From NCBI RefSeq assembly GCF_030269605.1, contig NZ_BSTQ01000001.1:766850-830849 (forward strand): DNA of 64,000 nucleotides, written 5' to 3'. This document shows, in pieces, positions 8,341 to 18,348 of this stretch (within the stretch, counting starts at the first letter, position 1; every line of letters starts with the position of its first letter). This DNA is from Lentzea sp. NBRC 105346 (GTDB lineage Bacteria > Actinomycetota > Actinomycetes > Mycobacteriales > Pseudonocardiaceae). The notes beneath the pieces were generated by a model. The model did not search any database. It saw only the letters and a program-made list of their open reading frames with translations, and had not been told where the DNA came from. Position numbers and translations under genes: made by a program.

Positions 8341-8356
8341 TCGTCAAGTGCGCAAG

Positions 8357-8989
8357 ATGACTACGACCAGCTACGTGATTCTGGGCCTGCTCGCACTGCG
8401 CCGCTGGTCGACGTACGAACTGGCGCAGCAGATGCGGCGCAGCATCCGGTACTACTGGCCGCGCGCCGAGAGCCACCTCTACGAGGAGCCGAAGAAGCTC
8501 GTCGCGCTCGGACTCGCCACGGCCACGCGGGAGGACGTCGGCCGCCGGCCGCGCACCGTCTACGAGATCACCGACGCCGGCCGCGAAGCGCTGCGCGAGT
8601 GGCTGGCCACGCCCGGCAGCACGCCGCTGGTCGAGTTCGACGGGCTGGTCAAGGTCCTCTTCGCCGAGCAGGGCACCAAGGAACAGTTGCTCGCCACGCT
8701 GGCGACGATCCGCGCGGACGCGGAGTCCACGCGTCTCCACCACGCCGAGCTCGCGGCCGACCTGGTGGAGACGGGCGGCCCGTTCCCGGACCGGCTGCAC
8801 GTCAACTCGCTGGTCTTCGCGTTCATGTGGCAGCAGGCGGAGGCCGTGCTGCGCTGGGCGGAGTGGGCCGAGGGGGTCGTGGCGGCGTGGCCGGACACCA
8901 GCACCCAGCCGCCGGCCGGTCCGCTCGAGGAGGCCGCTAGAGAGGCATCCCGAACGCCAGCTTCTCCGGGGTCTCGTCGACCTCGGTGA
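8357..8989 (+). CDS. PadR-family transcriptional regulator
   Basis: A 210-residue regulator starting MTTTSYVILGLLALRRWSTY, the usual PadR opening with the winged-helix domain in the first 85 residues (YYWPRAESHLYEEPKKL recognition region, then TVYEITDAGREAL wing). The C-terminal half (about 90-185) is the helical dimerisation/effector domain of the longer PadR subgroup. An in-frame GTG at 8348 would add three residues; ATG is preferred by family comparison. The 3' end overlaps the convergent GNAT gene by 53 bp, and the last 20 or so residues look unconserved. Likely represses the divergent operon and itself through the operator at 8299-8340. Confidence 0.88.
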   Translation: MTTTSYVILGLLALRRWSTYELAQQMRRSIRYYWPRAESHLYEEPKKLVALGLATATREDVGRRPRTVYEITDAGREALREWLATPGSTPLVEFDGLVKVLFAEQGTKEQLLATLATIRADAESTRLHHAELAADLVETGGPFPDRLHVNSLVFAFMWQQAEAVLRWAEWAEGVVAAWPDTSTQPPAGPLEEAAREASRTPASPGSRRPR

Positions 8990-9506
8990 AGCCCAGGTGG
9001 CGGTAGAAGCCGATCGCGTGCACGTTGTGGTGCCGCACGAACAGGTGCACGCCGCGCGAACCGTGGTCCTGCAACGCTTCCAGCAGCGTGTCGACCAGCG
9101 CCCCGCCCAGCCCCAGCCCGCGGGTGCGGGCGAGCAGGTTGACGTGCAGATGCGACGGGAAGCGCTCGACCAGCGCCGGGTCCGTGCGCGGCGGAGAGTG
9201 GATGTGCTGGACGACCCTGTTGTCGCTCAACGGATACCGCTCGCGGGCGGCGGGCCACCACTCGCGTTCGAGCCGATCTTCGAACGCCGTCGTGTCGAGG
9301 GCACCGAGGACGTAGCCGCTGACACCTTCGCCGTCCGCGCTCACGAACGCGAGCTCCGGGTGCAACGCGGCGTAGGGCGCCGCGAAGGCGTGGCCGAGCA
9401 ACCGGGGGTCGTCGAACTCGTGCGCGGCGCCGCGCCCACCGTTGCCCGTGTGCAGGCAGATCTCGTACAGCGCGTCGAGATCGTCCGGACGGTAGGGACG
9501 GATCAA
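8937..9506 (-). CDS. GNAT-family N-acetyltransferase
   Basis: A 189-residue acetyltransferase. It reads LIRPYRPDDLDALYEICL at the N-terminus and has HLHVNLLARTRGLGLGGALV (acetyl-CoA motif A, R-x-x-G-x-G) and the C-terminal AIGFYRHLGFTEVDE. The start is TTG at 9504-9506, forming a TTGA overlap with the fxsA stop; no better start in frame fits the family N-terminus. This subgroup resembles GNATs annotated near O-GlcNAcase-like proteins, but no substrate can be assigned. Convergent with padR, overlapping by 53 bp. Confidence 0.82.
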   Translation of the reverse strand: MIRPYRPDDLDALYEICLHTGNGGRGAAHEFDDPRLLGHAFAAPYAALHPELAFVSADGEGVSGYVLGALDTTAFEDRLEREWWPAARERYPLSDNRVVQHIHSPPRTDPALVERFPSHLHVNLLARTRGLGLGGALVDTLLEALQDHGSRGVHLFVRHHNVHAIGFYRHLGFTEVDETPEKLAFGMPL

Positions 9507-9964
9507 GGCAGCTGACGCGGGTGCTCGATGATCACCGGCTCCCCGGCGACCACCTCGCCGTCCACGACACCCGGCGTCGCACCGAACCGGCGCTCGTGCT
9601 CGAACCGCAGCGCCTGAGCCTCGGCGCGCGCGGCCATCCGGCGGCTGACCAGGCGGCGGGTGGGCGGAAACAGCAGGAACAGCGCGGCCACGTCGCTGAT
9701 GAAGCCCGGCACCATGATCAAAGCGCCCGCGGCGGCGATCAGCACGCCGTCGGCCACCTCCTGATGCGGCACGCGGCGCGTGCGCAGGGCGTCGGTGAAC
9801 GCCAGCAGCGTGCGCGAACCCTCGCGGCGCAACAGCGCGACGCCGATGACGGTGCCGAGGATCAGCAACAGGAGCGTCGAGCCCAGGCCGATGGCCTGGC
9901 CGACGGCGATGAGCACGGCGATCTCGGCGACGACACCGGCGAGCAGGAGCACGAAAACGGGCAT
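9503..9964 (-). CDS. fxsA: FxsA-family cytoplasmic membrane protein
   Basis: A 153-residue membrane protein. Predicted transmembrane helices are at about residues 3-22, 27-47 and 72-95, with the conserved loop GVALLRREGSRTLLAF between, typical of FxsA, plus a charged cytoplasmic tail. FxsA was named for suppressing F exclusion of phage T7 in E. coli; its normal function is unclear. Its stop overlaps the TTG of the following GNAT gene, so the two are co-transcribed. The promoter must lie in 9965-10072, shared with the divergent kamA. Confidence 0.85.
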   Translation of the reverse strand: MPVFVLLLAGVVAEIAVLIAVGQAIGLGSTLLLLILGTVIGVALLRREGSRTLLAFTDALRTRRVPHQEVADGVLIAAAGALIMVPGFISDVAALFLLFPPTRRLVSRRMAARAEAQALRFEHERRFGATPGVVDGEVVAGEPVIIEHPRQLP

Positions 9965-10006
9965 GCCCGTTCAACGCACAGTGACCGTCGTATGCTCCCG
10001 GTCAGA

Positions 10007-10053
10007 AATATTTACGGCGAACTGACGATGTGACAACATATCTTTACGCAACC
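10007..10053. promoter_or_regulatory. kamA upstream regulatory region with two ATAT-TTTACG half-sites
   Basis: TGACAACATATCTTTACG (10031-10048) nearly repeats the sequence at 5180-5198 upstream of kdd. A second, degenerate copy of its right half, AATATTTACGGCGAAC, is at 10007-10022, so two direct half-sites (ATATTTACG and ATATCTTTACG) lie about 30 bp apart. This is what a site for an Lrp/AsnC- or LysR-like dimer could look like, but the regulator is not identified. GGGAG at 10063-10067 is the kamA ribosome-binding site. Confidence 0.5.
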
Positions 10054-10072
10054 ACGACGCCAGGGAGTACGG

Positions 10073-11440
10073 ATGACTGCGCTGCATGACGTCGCACCCG
10101 CGCTGGAGCGGCTGGACCGCCAGCCGTACGAGTACGTCCGCCGCGAGCTGGTCGAACCCGACTGGCGCCGGTTCCCCGGCTGGCGGGACGTCACCGAGGC
10201 GCAGTGGCGCGACGCCCAGTGGCAGCGCGTCAACTGCGTCAAGAACATGCGGCAGCTCCGCAAGCTGATGGGCGACCTGCTCGACGAGTCGTTCTACGAA
10301 GACCTCGAGCGCGACCAGCAGCAGCTCGCGACGATGTCGATGCTGATCCCGCCGCAGATGATGAACACGATGAACGTCGACTCCACGGAGGCGTTCCTCG
10401 CGGACCCGATCCGCAAGTACATGCTGCCGGTCGCGTCGGACCGCGACCCGCGCTGGCCGTCGCACCCGCACTCCCAGCGCGACTCGCTGCACGAGGCCGA
10501 GATGTGGGTCGTCGAGGGGTTGACCCACCGCTACCCCACCAAGGTGCTGGCCGAGATGATCTCGACCTGCCCGCAGTACTGCGGTCACTGCACCCGCATG
10601 GACCTGGTCGGCAACTCGACCCCGTTGATCGACAAGCACAAGCTGTCGCTGAAGCCGGTCGACCGCCAGGACGCGATGATCGACTACCTGAAGCGCACGC
10701 CGGGTGTCCGCGACGTGGTCGTCTCCGGCGGTGACGTGGCGAACGTGCCGTGGCCGCAACTGGAGTCGTTCCTGATGCGGTTGCTGGACATCGACACCGT
10801 GCGCGACGTCCGCCTGGCCACCAAGGCGCTGGCCGGCATGCCGCAGCACTGGCTGCAGCCGCGCGTCGTCGAGGGCATGGAGCGCGTCGCCCGCACCGCT
10901 TCCCGGCGTGGCGTGAACCTCGCGATCCACACGCACGTCAACCACGCCCAGTCCGTCACCCCGCTGGTGGCCGAGGCCGCGCGCACCGCGCTGGAGGTCG
11001 GCGTCCGCGACGTGCGCAACCAGGGCGTGCTGATGAAGGGCGTCAACGCCACGGCGGACGACCTGCTCGACCTTTGCTTTGCGCTGCAAGGGGAAGCGAA
11101 CATCCTCCCCTACTACTTCTACATGTGCGACATGATCCCCAACGCCGAGCACTGGCGGGTCGCGGTGTGGGAGGCGCAGGAGCTGCAGCACGCGATCATG
11201 GGCTACCTGCCTGGGTACGCGACGCCGCGCATCGTGTGCGACGTGCCGTACGTCGGTAAGCGGTGGGTGCACCAGCTCGCGTCGTACGACCGTGAGCTCG
11301 GGATCTCCTATTGGACCAAGAACTACCGGACCGGGATTGAGCTCGAGGACCCGGAAGCCTTGGACCGCCAGTACCCCTACTACGACCCGATCTCCACCCT
11401 GAGTGAGACCGGTCAGAACTGGTGGGCCGACCAGGGCTAG
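10073..11440 (+). CDS. kamA: Lysine 2,3-aminomutase (radical SAM, PLP)
   Basis: A 455-residue radical-SAM enzyme converting L-lysine to beta-lysine. The [4Fe-4S] cluster motif C-x3-C-x2-C is Cys166, Cys170 and Cys173 in STCPQYCGHC. GVRDVRNQGVLMKGVN and LPYYFYMCDM match conserved core segments. Lys396 in CDVPYVGKRWV aligns with the PLP-binding lysine of the clostridial enzyme, although the usual glycine-rich P-G-G-G-G-K is replaced by P-Y-V-G-K. The N-terminal extension is longer than in the 416-residue clostridial enzyme. Monocistronic, ending in a strong hairpin terminator. Its product feeds KamDE. A related mutase acting on another amino acid is possible, but the neighbouring kam genes favour lysine. 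Confidence 0.9.
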   Translation: MTALHDVAPALERLDRQPYEYVRRELVEPDWRRFPGWRDVTEAQWRDAQWQRVNCVKNMRQLRKLMGDLLDESFYEDLERDQQQLATMSMLIPPQMMNTMNVDSTEAFLADPIRKYMLPVASDRDPRWPSHPHSQRDSLHEAEMWVVEGLTHRYPTKVLAEMISTCPQYCGHCTRMDLVGNSTPLIDKHKLSLKPVDRQDAMIDYLKRTPGVRDVVVSGGDVANVPWPQLESFLMRLLDIDTVRDVRLATKALAGMPQHWLQPRVVEGMERVARTASRRGVNLAIHTHVNHAQSVTPLVAEAARTALEVGVRDVRNQGVLMKGVNATADDLLDLCFALQGEANILPYYFYMCDMIPNAEHWRVAVWEAQELQHAIMGYLPGYATPRIVCDVPYVGKRWVHQLASYDRELGISYWTKNYRTGIELEDPEALDRQYPYYDPISTLSETGQNWWADQG

Positions 11441-11447
11441 ATCGGCC

Positions 11448-11489
11448 GAAACGGCCTGTCGCGGGACATGTTCCGCGACAGGCCGTTTC
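11448..11489 (+). terminator. Terminator of kamA
   Basis: A perfect 17-bp stem, GAAACGGCCTGTCGCGG (11448-11464) with its reverse complement at 11473-11489 and an 8-base loop. It begins 7 bp after the kamA stop. No U-tract follows, as is common in high-GC actinomycetes. Confidence 0.85.
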
Positions 11490-11545
11490 GCATGACGCGT
11501 GTACCGCGGCCGCCAGCACATCGGCCTTGCCGGAGAAGTAGTCAC
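11490..11545 (-). pseudogene. Short TetR-like remnant
   Basis: Read on the minus strand this stretch encodes YFSGKADVLAAAVHAS, which resembles the end of a TetR helix-turn-helix domain (Y-F-x-x-K-x-x-L-x-A-x-V). It has no start, no stop of its own and no regulator domain around it, and it merges with the HPr-kinase-like remnant on one side and the kamA terminator on the other. Short match only. Confidence 0.35.
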
Positions 11546-12188
11546 CGCTCCACGAACGCCAGTCCCGCCAACGGAACCCGTGCCGTGATCCGGTCGTGGA
11601 ACACGTGGTCAGCCTGGACGATGTGGTGCTCGGGGGACCATCGGCGGGTGATGGCCGCCAACCGCGGATACCGTGCCACCAGCGGATGCACCGCGGTCGC
11701 GACCTCACCGACCGGGCGGGGTCAGCCGACCTGGCACCAGCGGTTTGCGCAGTGTCCGGAACACCTGCGGATACAGCGCCCGGTGGTGTGCCTTGAGAAA
11801 CAGCGGCTTCGGCCGGCTCGGCAACTCACCCGATGATGAGACGAACGCCCAGTCGTCGCCCATGAACCGCACGCCCGGCATGCGCATCGGCCTGGCGACC
11901 GTGCTGGTCTTGCCCACCCCGGCCCGAGACCCGTCACCCGTGGCCGGTCCGCGTGACGGTGGCCCACGGCAGGTGGACATCGCCCGTGTCGTACCGGTAG
12001 GCGGTCTCGGCGTACGCCGCGGCGGCCGGCGAGACCGGCCTGCCCGTGACCGTGACGACCGGTGTGACGTCGGACCGGCCGACTTCGAACAGGGCGAGCA
12101 TCAGGCGCAGCTGCGGTTCGGCGGGAGCGGCCCGGCTGACCTGGACCGACACCAGGCCGTGTACGTCGAAGCTCGTCCACTCGGTCAC
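11542..12188 (-). pseudogene. Degraded HPr-kinase/PEPCK-like P-loop protein gene
   Basis: Three consecutive pieces in different frames look like one gene. The first, from ATG at 12188, begins MTEWTSFDVHGLVSVQVS and ends at a stop at 11934. The second, in another frame, has the P-loop SRAGVGKTSTV followed by RFMGDDWAFVSS and KPLFLKAHHRALYPQVF. The third has VATAVHPLVARYPRLAAI and RRWSPEHHIV, ending near 11542. Order and spacing match the serine-kinase-like family in which G-D-D-W-A follows the P-loop, but the region between the N-terminus and the P-loop is missing and there are at least two frame changes. The gene is therefore inactive. Family naming is from memory of such sequences. Confidence 0.6.
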
Positions 12189-12220
12189 GGCAGCCCTCCG
12201 TCCTCTGCCCAGTCCACTGT

Positions 12221-12427
12221 GTACAACGAGACAACCCGGTAAAGAAGTACGCCGGACACACTCTGCGCAGAGGAACGCGAACGGTCCTTCGGTGGCGTTG
12301 GTTCCGCCGCTCCGACCAGCGGCGATGCACGTGCCGGCACGACTACCGCGCGCACTCGCACTACCGCCGCGGCACCGACTGCGCGCTGTGCCCCGGCGAA
12401 CGGTTCACTCCCGCACACGACAGCTGA
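12221..12427 (+). pseudogene. Cys/His-rich small protein remnant lacking a start
   Basis: The + strand frame ending TGA at 12427 encodes RRCTCRHDYRAHSHYRRGTD followed by CALCPGERF, a compact C-x-C-x2-H...C-x2-C pattern like a small zinc-binding protein. No ATG, GTG or TTG start is found upstream in this frame before it enters unrelated sequence, so I read it as the 3' end of a truncated gene. The rest of 12189-12486 shows nothing recognisable. Confidence 0.35.
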
Positions 12428-12486
12428 GCCGATCTTCGGCTCACCGGACGGCCGGCGGCGCCAGGTGACTCGCATCCGGCACCGGT

Positions 12487-15400
12487 TCACGCCAACCAAT
12501 AGCGCTCCCGCTGGAACGCATAGGTCGGCAGCTCGACCCGCCGGCCGCCGGCCAGCTCGGCCGGCCAGTCGAAGGTCTCCCCGCGCGTCCACGGATGCGC
12601 GGGGGTGTCCTCGCCCGCGGCCAACGCCTTCAGCGCGGCCACGAATCCCTCCCGATCGGCTGCCACGACCACCGCTCGCCGTTCGAGCGCGGCCCGCCCG
12701 GTCGCCAGGGTGTAGCCGATGTCCCGTGGGTTCAGGTCGCTCCGTAACTGCACGAACGAGGCGAGCCGTTCCGCCTGTGCCCGCAGCGACTTGTCGTCGT
12801 ACGCGGACAACGGCCACGCGACCTCGCTGCCGTCGTGCTCGACCGCAACGGCCGAGTCGGGCGCGGCCTCCAGGATGACGTGTGCGTTGGTGCCGCTCAT
12901 GCCGAACGAGGACACGCCGGCCCGGCGCGGCCGCCCGGTCTCGGGCCAGGGGCGCGCCCGCGTCAGCAGTTCGATCGCCGACCAGTCGACCTCGGGGGAC
13001 GGCTCGTCGGCGTGCAGCGTCCTGGGCAGCACGCCGTGCCGCATCGCCAGCACCGTCTTGATCACGCCGGTGACGCCCGACGCCGACTGGGTGTGGCCGA
13101 TGTTCGACTTCACGGTGCCGACGAGCAGGGGATGGTCGCGGTCATGGCCGTAGGCGCCGGTCAGTGCCCGCGCCTCGATCGGGTCGCCCAGCGGCGTTCC
13201 CGTGCCGTGCGCCTCGACAACGTCCACTTCGGACGGACGCAGTCCCGCCGCGGCCAGCGCCTGGCTGATGACCTGTTGCTGCGCGAGGCCGTTCGGCGCG
13301 GTCAGCCCGTTGGAGGCACCGTCGGAGTTGACCGCGGTGCCCCGCACGACGGCGAGCACCGGGTGCCCGTTGCGCCGGGCGTCCGACAGCCGCTCCAGCA
13401 GTACGACGCTCGCGCCCTCGGCGAGTCCCATGCCGTCGGCGGACGCGGCGAAGGCCTTGCAGCGGCCATCGGCGGCCAGCTCCCCCATCCGGCTCAGCCC
13501 CGTAAGCTCGTCGGGCCGGACCATCACGGTGACGCCGCCCGCCAACGCGAGCGTGCACTCGCCCTGGCGCAGCGCCTGCGCGGCGAGGTGCAGCGCCACC
13601 ATCGAAGACGAACACGCCGTGTCGACCGTGACGGCCGGGCCCTGCAGGCCGAAGACGTAGGAGATCCGGCCGGACAGCACGCTGATCAGCCCGCCGAGGC
13701 CGACCTCGTCGGGCGCGGTCTCGCCGTAGCCCTGATAGCGGCTGCCGACGTACACGCCCGTCCGGCTTCCCTTCAGTGACAACGGATCGATGCCCGCGCG
13801 TTCGAACGTCTCCCAGCAGATCTCCAGCAGCAGCCGTTGCTGTGGGTCCATGCCGAGCGCCTCAGCCGGTCCGATTCCGAACGGTGCGGGATCGAACTCG
13901 TCCGCCTCGTGCAGGAACCCGCCCGCACCCGCGTCGAGATCCCAGCCCCGTCGCCGGGGCAGTCCGGAGATGACGTCCGCGCCGGCGTCGAGCACCTGCC
14001 ACAGGTCGTCCGGCGAGCCGATTCCGCCGGGTAGCCGGCATCCCATGGCCACGATGGCGATCGGCTCGTCACCGGCGGCCGTGGTGATCGCGGGCGCGGC
14101 GGCCGGATCACCGGCGAGCTCGGCCCGCAGATGAGCGGCCAGCGCATCGACCGTGGGATGGTCGAAGACGACCGTGGACGGCATCCGCAGCCCGGTCGCG
14201 GCGTTCAACCGGTTCCGCAGGTCCACAGAGGTCACCGAGTCGAACCCGAGCTCGCGCAGCGCCCGGCCGGTCGGGATCGACTCCGCCGAGTCGTGGCCGA
14301 GCACGGCGGCGACGTGCTCGCGCACCAGATCGACGGCGTTCTCGGTCAACCGCGGTTGCGTGGGCGGCGTGTCGGGACGCCGCATGCGGTCCAGCAGCGG
14401 ATGCGCCCGCGCGCTGGTGAAGACCGGGATGAACCGGTCCCAGTCCACGTCCGCGACGGTCACGCACGTCTCGCCGCGGCCGACGGCCTGGCCCATGGCG
14501 GCCAGTGCCGGGCCGGGGTCGATGAGGGGCAGGCCCTGCTTGCCGACCTTGAGGTCCGGCACGCCCTGCCACCGTTCGGGAGTGTTCCAGACGCCCCAGG
14601 CGATCGAGGTCGCGGCGAGTCCTCGTGCCCTGCGCCGTTCCGCGACGGCGTCGAGGAAGGCGTTGGCCGCCGCGTAGGCGCCGTGATCACCGCTGCCCCA
14701 GACGCCCGCCACCGACGAGAAGAGCACGAAGGCGTCGACCGACGGGAACAACGCGTCCAGGTGCTCGGCCCCGGCCGCCTTGGCGGCGACCACGTCCGCG
14801 AACTCCGCCAAGGTCGTGTCCGCGACGGCGGCCAGCGAGATGTGCGCCGCCGCGTGCACGACGGCCGTGACGCCGGGCGTTCGCTCGGCCAGTGCGGCGA
14901 TCTGCTCGCGGTCGGCCACGTCGCAGGTCTCCACGGTCACCGGGATGCCCAGCTCGGCGATCCAGGGGGCGTCACAACCGCCGCGGGTGGTCAGCACCAG
15001 GTGCTCGGCACCGTGTTCGGCCAGCCACCTCGCCAGGTACGGCCCGACCGCGCCGGTCGCTCCGGTGACCAGCACCGTGCCACGGGGCCGCCACGCCGGG
15101 CCCGGCGCCGCCGGTGCGGGCACCAGCCGCCGGGCGAAGACGCCGTCCGTCCGCACCGCGACCTGGTCCTCGGTACCGCCCAGCACGCCGATCAACCGGC
15201 GGACGGCCAGGTCGTCGAGGTCGGCAGGGAGGTCGATCAAGCCGCTCAGCAGTTCGGGATGCTCTAGACCGATCACCCGGCCCAGGCCCCAGACCGCCGC
15301 CTGCGCCGGGGCGGTCCCGCTGTCGCGGGTCAGCGACCACAGGGGAACCCGGAGCTCCGCGTCGATCATGCCCTGCGCGAAGGCGAGGGTCAGCGCGAGA

Positions 15401-18348
15401 CCGGCGGGCAGCTCGGGATGCGCCGCTTCGGCGATCGCCAGCAACGACAGCACGCCCGTGACGGCGGGCATGTCCCGCAGCCGCGCGGCCACCGCGTCCC
15501 GGGAAGGCTCGGCCAGTTCCAGTGTGACGTCACCGAGTTCGGCCAGCGTTCGCACCCAGGGGTCCTCGCCGTGTCCCGCCGGGATCACCACGAGCCATCG
15601 GCCGGACAGGTGCAGCGGCGCCGGCTCCGGCAGTGGCTCCCAGGAGACTCGATAACGCCAGTCGTCCACGGTGTCGTCGGCGCGTGGCGAGCCTTCGAGC
15701 CAGTAGTGCCGGTGCTGGAAGGCATACGTGGGCAGGTCGACGCGGCGACCGCCCGCGGTGACGACGCCCCAGTCGACGGCGACCCCGCCGGCCCACAGTT
15801 CCGCCGCCGAGGCCGACAACCGGGCCGCGCCGCCGTCGTCGCGCCGCAGCGTGCCGCCGACGACCGCGTCGGCGGCGATCTCCTGCACGTCCGCGGTCAG
15901 CACCGGATGGGGGCTGACCTCCACGAACGCCTGGTGGTCATCGGCGACCAGCGACCGGACCGCGCTCTCGAACTCCACCGGCTGCCGCAGGTTCCGGTAC
16001 CAGTACTCCGCCGTCAGCTCGGCACCGTCCAGCCACCGCAAGTCCACAGTGGAGTAGAACGGCACGGCGGCCCGCCGCGGCCGGACCGGCGACAGCTCCG
16101 CCAGCAGCCGCTCCCGCACCGCCTCCACGTGCACCGAATGCGACGCGTAGTCCACCGGAACCCGCCGCGCCCGATCGACTCTGGCGAGAACCTCCTCCAG
16201 CGCCGCTGGATCACCGGCGACCACCGTCGACGACGGGCCGTTGACCGCCGCCACCTCCACGCCGGGAAACCGCACCTCCTCCGCCGGCAGGGGCACCGAC
16301 ACCATCCCGCCACGACCGGCGATCTCCCGCAACGCCCGGCTCCGCAACGCGACGATCCGCGCGCCGTCGTCCGTTGACAGCGCTCCCGCGACGACCGCCG
16401 CCGCGATCTCCCCCTGTGAATGCCCCAGCACCGCGGACGGCGCCACACCCCACGACCGCCACGACGTGGCGAGCGACACCATCACCGCCCACAACGCCGG
16501 CTGCACCACGTCGACCCGTGCCAACGCGGCCGCGTCGGCCAGCACCGCACGCAACTCCCAGTCCACAAAGGACCGCAACGTCTCGGCGCACTCGGTCATG
16601 CTCGCGGCGAACACCGGGCTGGAATCCCACAGCTCCAAACCCATACCGGCCCACTGCGACCCCTGGCCGGGAAAGACGAACACCGTGCCATCGGCCGGAC
16701 GCGTGCTGCCGCGCGTCACCCCGGCGGCGGCCTGGCCGCCGGCCAGCGCGCCGAGTCCCCGCAGCAGGCTCTCCCGATCGGGACCGGCCACGACCGCGCG
16801 GTGCCCGAAGGCCGAGCGTGTGGTGGCCAGCGAGTGCGCGACGTCCAGCACGTGCGGATCGTGGGTGTTCAGGTGAGCCAGCAGCCGGCCCGCCTGGGCG
16901 CGCAACGAGGCTTCGTCGTGTCCGGAGATCACCCACGGCGCCACGTGGTCGCCGGACGGCGCGGCCTCCACGGCGGGCGCCTGCTCCAGCACGACGTGCG
17001 CGTTGGTGCCGCTGATGCCGAACGACGACACGCCGGCCCGGCGCGGCCGTCCGGTGACCGGCCAGGGCCGCGCCTCGGTCAGCAGCTCCACCGCGCCCGA
17101 CGACCAGTCGATCTTCGGCGACGGTTCGTCGACGTGCAGTGTCTTCGGCAGCAGCCCGTGCCGCATCGCCTGCACCATCTTGATGACCCCGGCGATGCCC
17201 GCGGCGAACTGCGTGTGGCCGAGATTCGACTTCGCCGAACCCAACCACAACGGAACCGAACGGTCCTGACCGTAGGTCGCGAGCAACGCCTGCGCCTCGA
17301 TCGGATCACCCAGCGTGGTGCCGGTGCCGTGCGCCTCGACAGCGTCCACATCGGACGCGGACAACCCGGCGTTCGCCAGCGCCTGGCGGATCACCCGCTG
17401 CTGCGAGGGGCCGTTCGGCGCGGTCAGCCCGTTGGACCTGCCGTCGGAGTTCACCGCCGAGCCGCGGACGACCGCGAGCACCGGGCGGCCGAGTCGCTCG
17501 GCGTCCGCGAGACGTGCCAGCACCAGCACGCACACGCCTTCGGACAGGCCGATGCCGTCCGCGGCGGCGGCGAACGGCTTGCAGCGGGCGTCCGGTGCCA
17601 GTGCGCGCTGACGGGCCATCTCGACGAACGGCGTAGGGGTGGCGGCCACCGAGACACCGCCCGCGAGTGCGAGGTCGCATTCGTTCTGCCGCAACGACTG
17701 CACGGCCAGGTGCAGGGCCACGAGGGAGGACGAGCAGGCCGTGTCGATCGTGACGGCCGGTCCCTCGAGGCCCAGTGTGTAGGCGATCCGGCCCGACGCG
17801 ATGCTGCCCGCGCTGCCGTTGCCGAGATAGCCCTCCAGGTCGGCGGGCACGGTGCGCAGCCCGGCCCCGTAGTTCTGGTAGCTCAGTCCGGCGAACACCC
17901 CGGTCCGGCTGCCCCGCAGGGAAGCCGGGTCCACGCCCGCGCGTTCGACCGCCTCCCAGGACGTCTCCAGCAGCAGCCGATGCTGCGGGTCCATCGCCAC
18001 CGCCTCACGCGGCGAGATCCCGAAGAAGCCCGCGTCGAACGCGCCCGCGTCGGGCAGGAAGCCACCGCCGCGGGCATACGTCCGGCCCGGTGCCGCCGGG
18101 TCGGCGCTGTACAGCCGGTCCACGTCCCAGCCGCGGTCACGCGGGAAGTCGCCGATGACGTCGATCTCGTCCACCAGCAGTCGCCACAGCTCCTCCGGCG
18201 ACCGGACGCCGCCGGGAAACCGGCACGCCATGCCGACGATGGCGATCGGTCCGGAGGCGGCCTGCAGCTCGGCGTTGCGCTGCCGCAGCAGCTCGTTCTC
18301 CTTGAGGGCGTGGCGAAGGGCCTCGACGAGCCGGTCCTGGGCGGTCAT
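12487..18348 (-). CDS. Type I PKS, final subunit (PKS4): KS-AT-KR-ACP then a truncated KS-only module
   Basis: 1953 residues. After a short coiled-coil docking helix ([20 protein letters not shown]) comes a complete module: KS (active Cys about 205 in TACSSS, then EAHGTGT and KSNLGHTQ); AT with GHSQG (about 646) and YASH, indicating methylmalonyl-CoA; KR (TGATGAVG about 1093; no LDD, but [15 protein letters not shown], an A-type pattern with Ser, Tyr and Asn present); and ACP (LGFDSVTSV about 1370). A second KS follows with intact Cys (about 1582), HGTGT and KSNIGHTQ. Then the KS-AT linker passes straight to the post-AT linker [14 protein letters not shown] and a stop. The AT, any reducing domain, ACP and TE are absent. 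ATG at 18348 overlaps the upstream PKS3 stop by ATGA. Confidence 0.93.
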   Translation of the reverse strand: MTAQDRLVEALRHALKENELLRQRNAELQAASGPIAIVGMACRFPGGVRSPEELWRLLVDEIDVIGDFPRDRGWDVDRLYSADPAAPGRTYARGGGFLPDAGAFDAGFFGISPREAVAMDPQHRLLLETSWEAVERAGVDPASLRGSRTGVFAGLSYQNYGAGLRTVPADLEGYLGNGSAGSIASGRIAYTLGLEGPAVTIDTACSSSLVALHLAVQSLRQNECDLALAGGVSVAATPTPFVEMARQRALAPDARCKPFAAAADGIGLSEGVCVLVLARLADAERLGRPVLAVVRGSAVNSDGRSNGLTAPNGPSQQRVIRQALANAGLSASDVDAVEAHGTGTTLGDPIEAQALLATYGQDRSVPLWLGSAKSNLGHTQFAAGIAGVIKMVQAMRHGLLPKTLHVDEPSPKIDWSSGAVELLTEARPWPVTGRPRRAGVSSFGISGTNAHVVLEQAPAVEAAPSGDHVAPWVISGHDEASLRAQAGRLLAHLNTHDPHVLDVAHSLATTRSAFGHRAVVAGPDRESLLRGLGALAGGQAAAGVTRGSTRPADGTVFVFPGQGSQWAGMGLELWDSSPVFAASMTECAETLRSFVDWELRAVLADAAALARVDVVQPALWAVMVSLATSWRSWGVAPSAVLGHSQGEIAAAVVAGALSTDDGARIVALRSRALREIAGRGGMVSVPLPAEEVRFPGVEVAAVNGPSSTVVAGDPAALEEVLARVDRARRVPVDYASHSVHVEAVRERLLAELSPVRPRRAAVPFYSTVDLRWLDGAELTAEYWYRNLRQPVEFESAVRSLVADDHQAFVEVSPHPVLTADVQEIAADAVVGGTLRRDDGGAARLSASAAELWAGGVAVDWGVVTAGGRRVDLPTYAFQHRHYWLEGSPRADDTVDDWRYRVSWEPLPEPAPLHLSGRWLVVIPAGHGEDPWVRTLAELGDVTLELAEPSRDAVAARLRDMPAVTGVLSLLAIAEAAHPELPAGLALTLAFAQGMIDAELRVPLWSLTRDSGTAPAQAAVWGLGRVIGLEHPELLSGLIDLPADLDDLAVRRLIGVLGGTEDQVAVRTDGVFARRLVPAPAAPGPAWRPRGTVLVTGATGAVGPYLARWLAEHGAEHLVLTTRGGCDAPWIAELGIPVTVETCDVADREQIAALAERTPGVTAVVHAAAHISLAAVADTTLAEFADVVAAKAAGAEHLDALFPSVDAFVLFSSVAGVWGSGDHGAYAAANAFLDAVAERRRARGLAATSIAWGVWNTPERWQGVPDLKVGKQGLPLIDPGPALAAMGQAVGRGETCVTVADVDWDRFIPVFTSARAHPLLDRMRRPDTPPTQPRLTENAVDLVREHVAAVLGHDSAESIPTGRALRELGFDSVTSVDLRNRLNAATGLRMPSTVVFDHPTVDALAAHLRAELAGDPAAAPAITTAAGDEPIAIVAMGCRLPGGIGSPDDLWQVLDAGADVISGLPRRRGWDLDAGAGGFLHEADEFDPAPFGIGPAEALGMDPQQRLLLEICWETFERAGIDPLSLKGSRTGVYVGSRYQGYGETAPDEVGLGGLISVLSGRISYVFGLQGPAVTVDTACSSSMVALHLAAQALRQGECTLALAGGVTVMVRPDELTGLSRMGELAADGRCKAFAASADGMGLAEGASVVLLERLSDARRNGHPVLAVVRGTAVNSDGASNGLTAPNGLAQQQVISQALAAAGLRPSEVDVVEAHGTGTPLGDPIEARALTGAYGHDRDHPLLVGTVKSNIGHTQSASGVTGVIKTVLAMRHGVLPRTLHADEPSPEVDWSAIELLTRARPWPETGRPRRAGVSSFGMSGTNAHVILEAAPDSAVAVEHDGSEVAWPLSAYDDKSLRAQAERLASFVQLRSDLNPRDIGYTLATGRAALERRAVVVAADREGFVAALKALAAGEDTPAHPWTRGETFDWPAELAGGRRVELPTYAFQRERYWLA

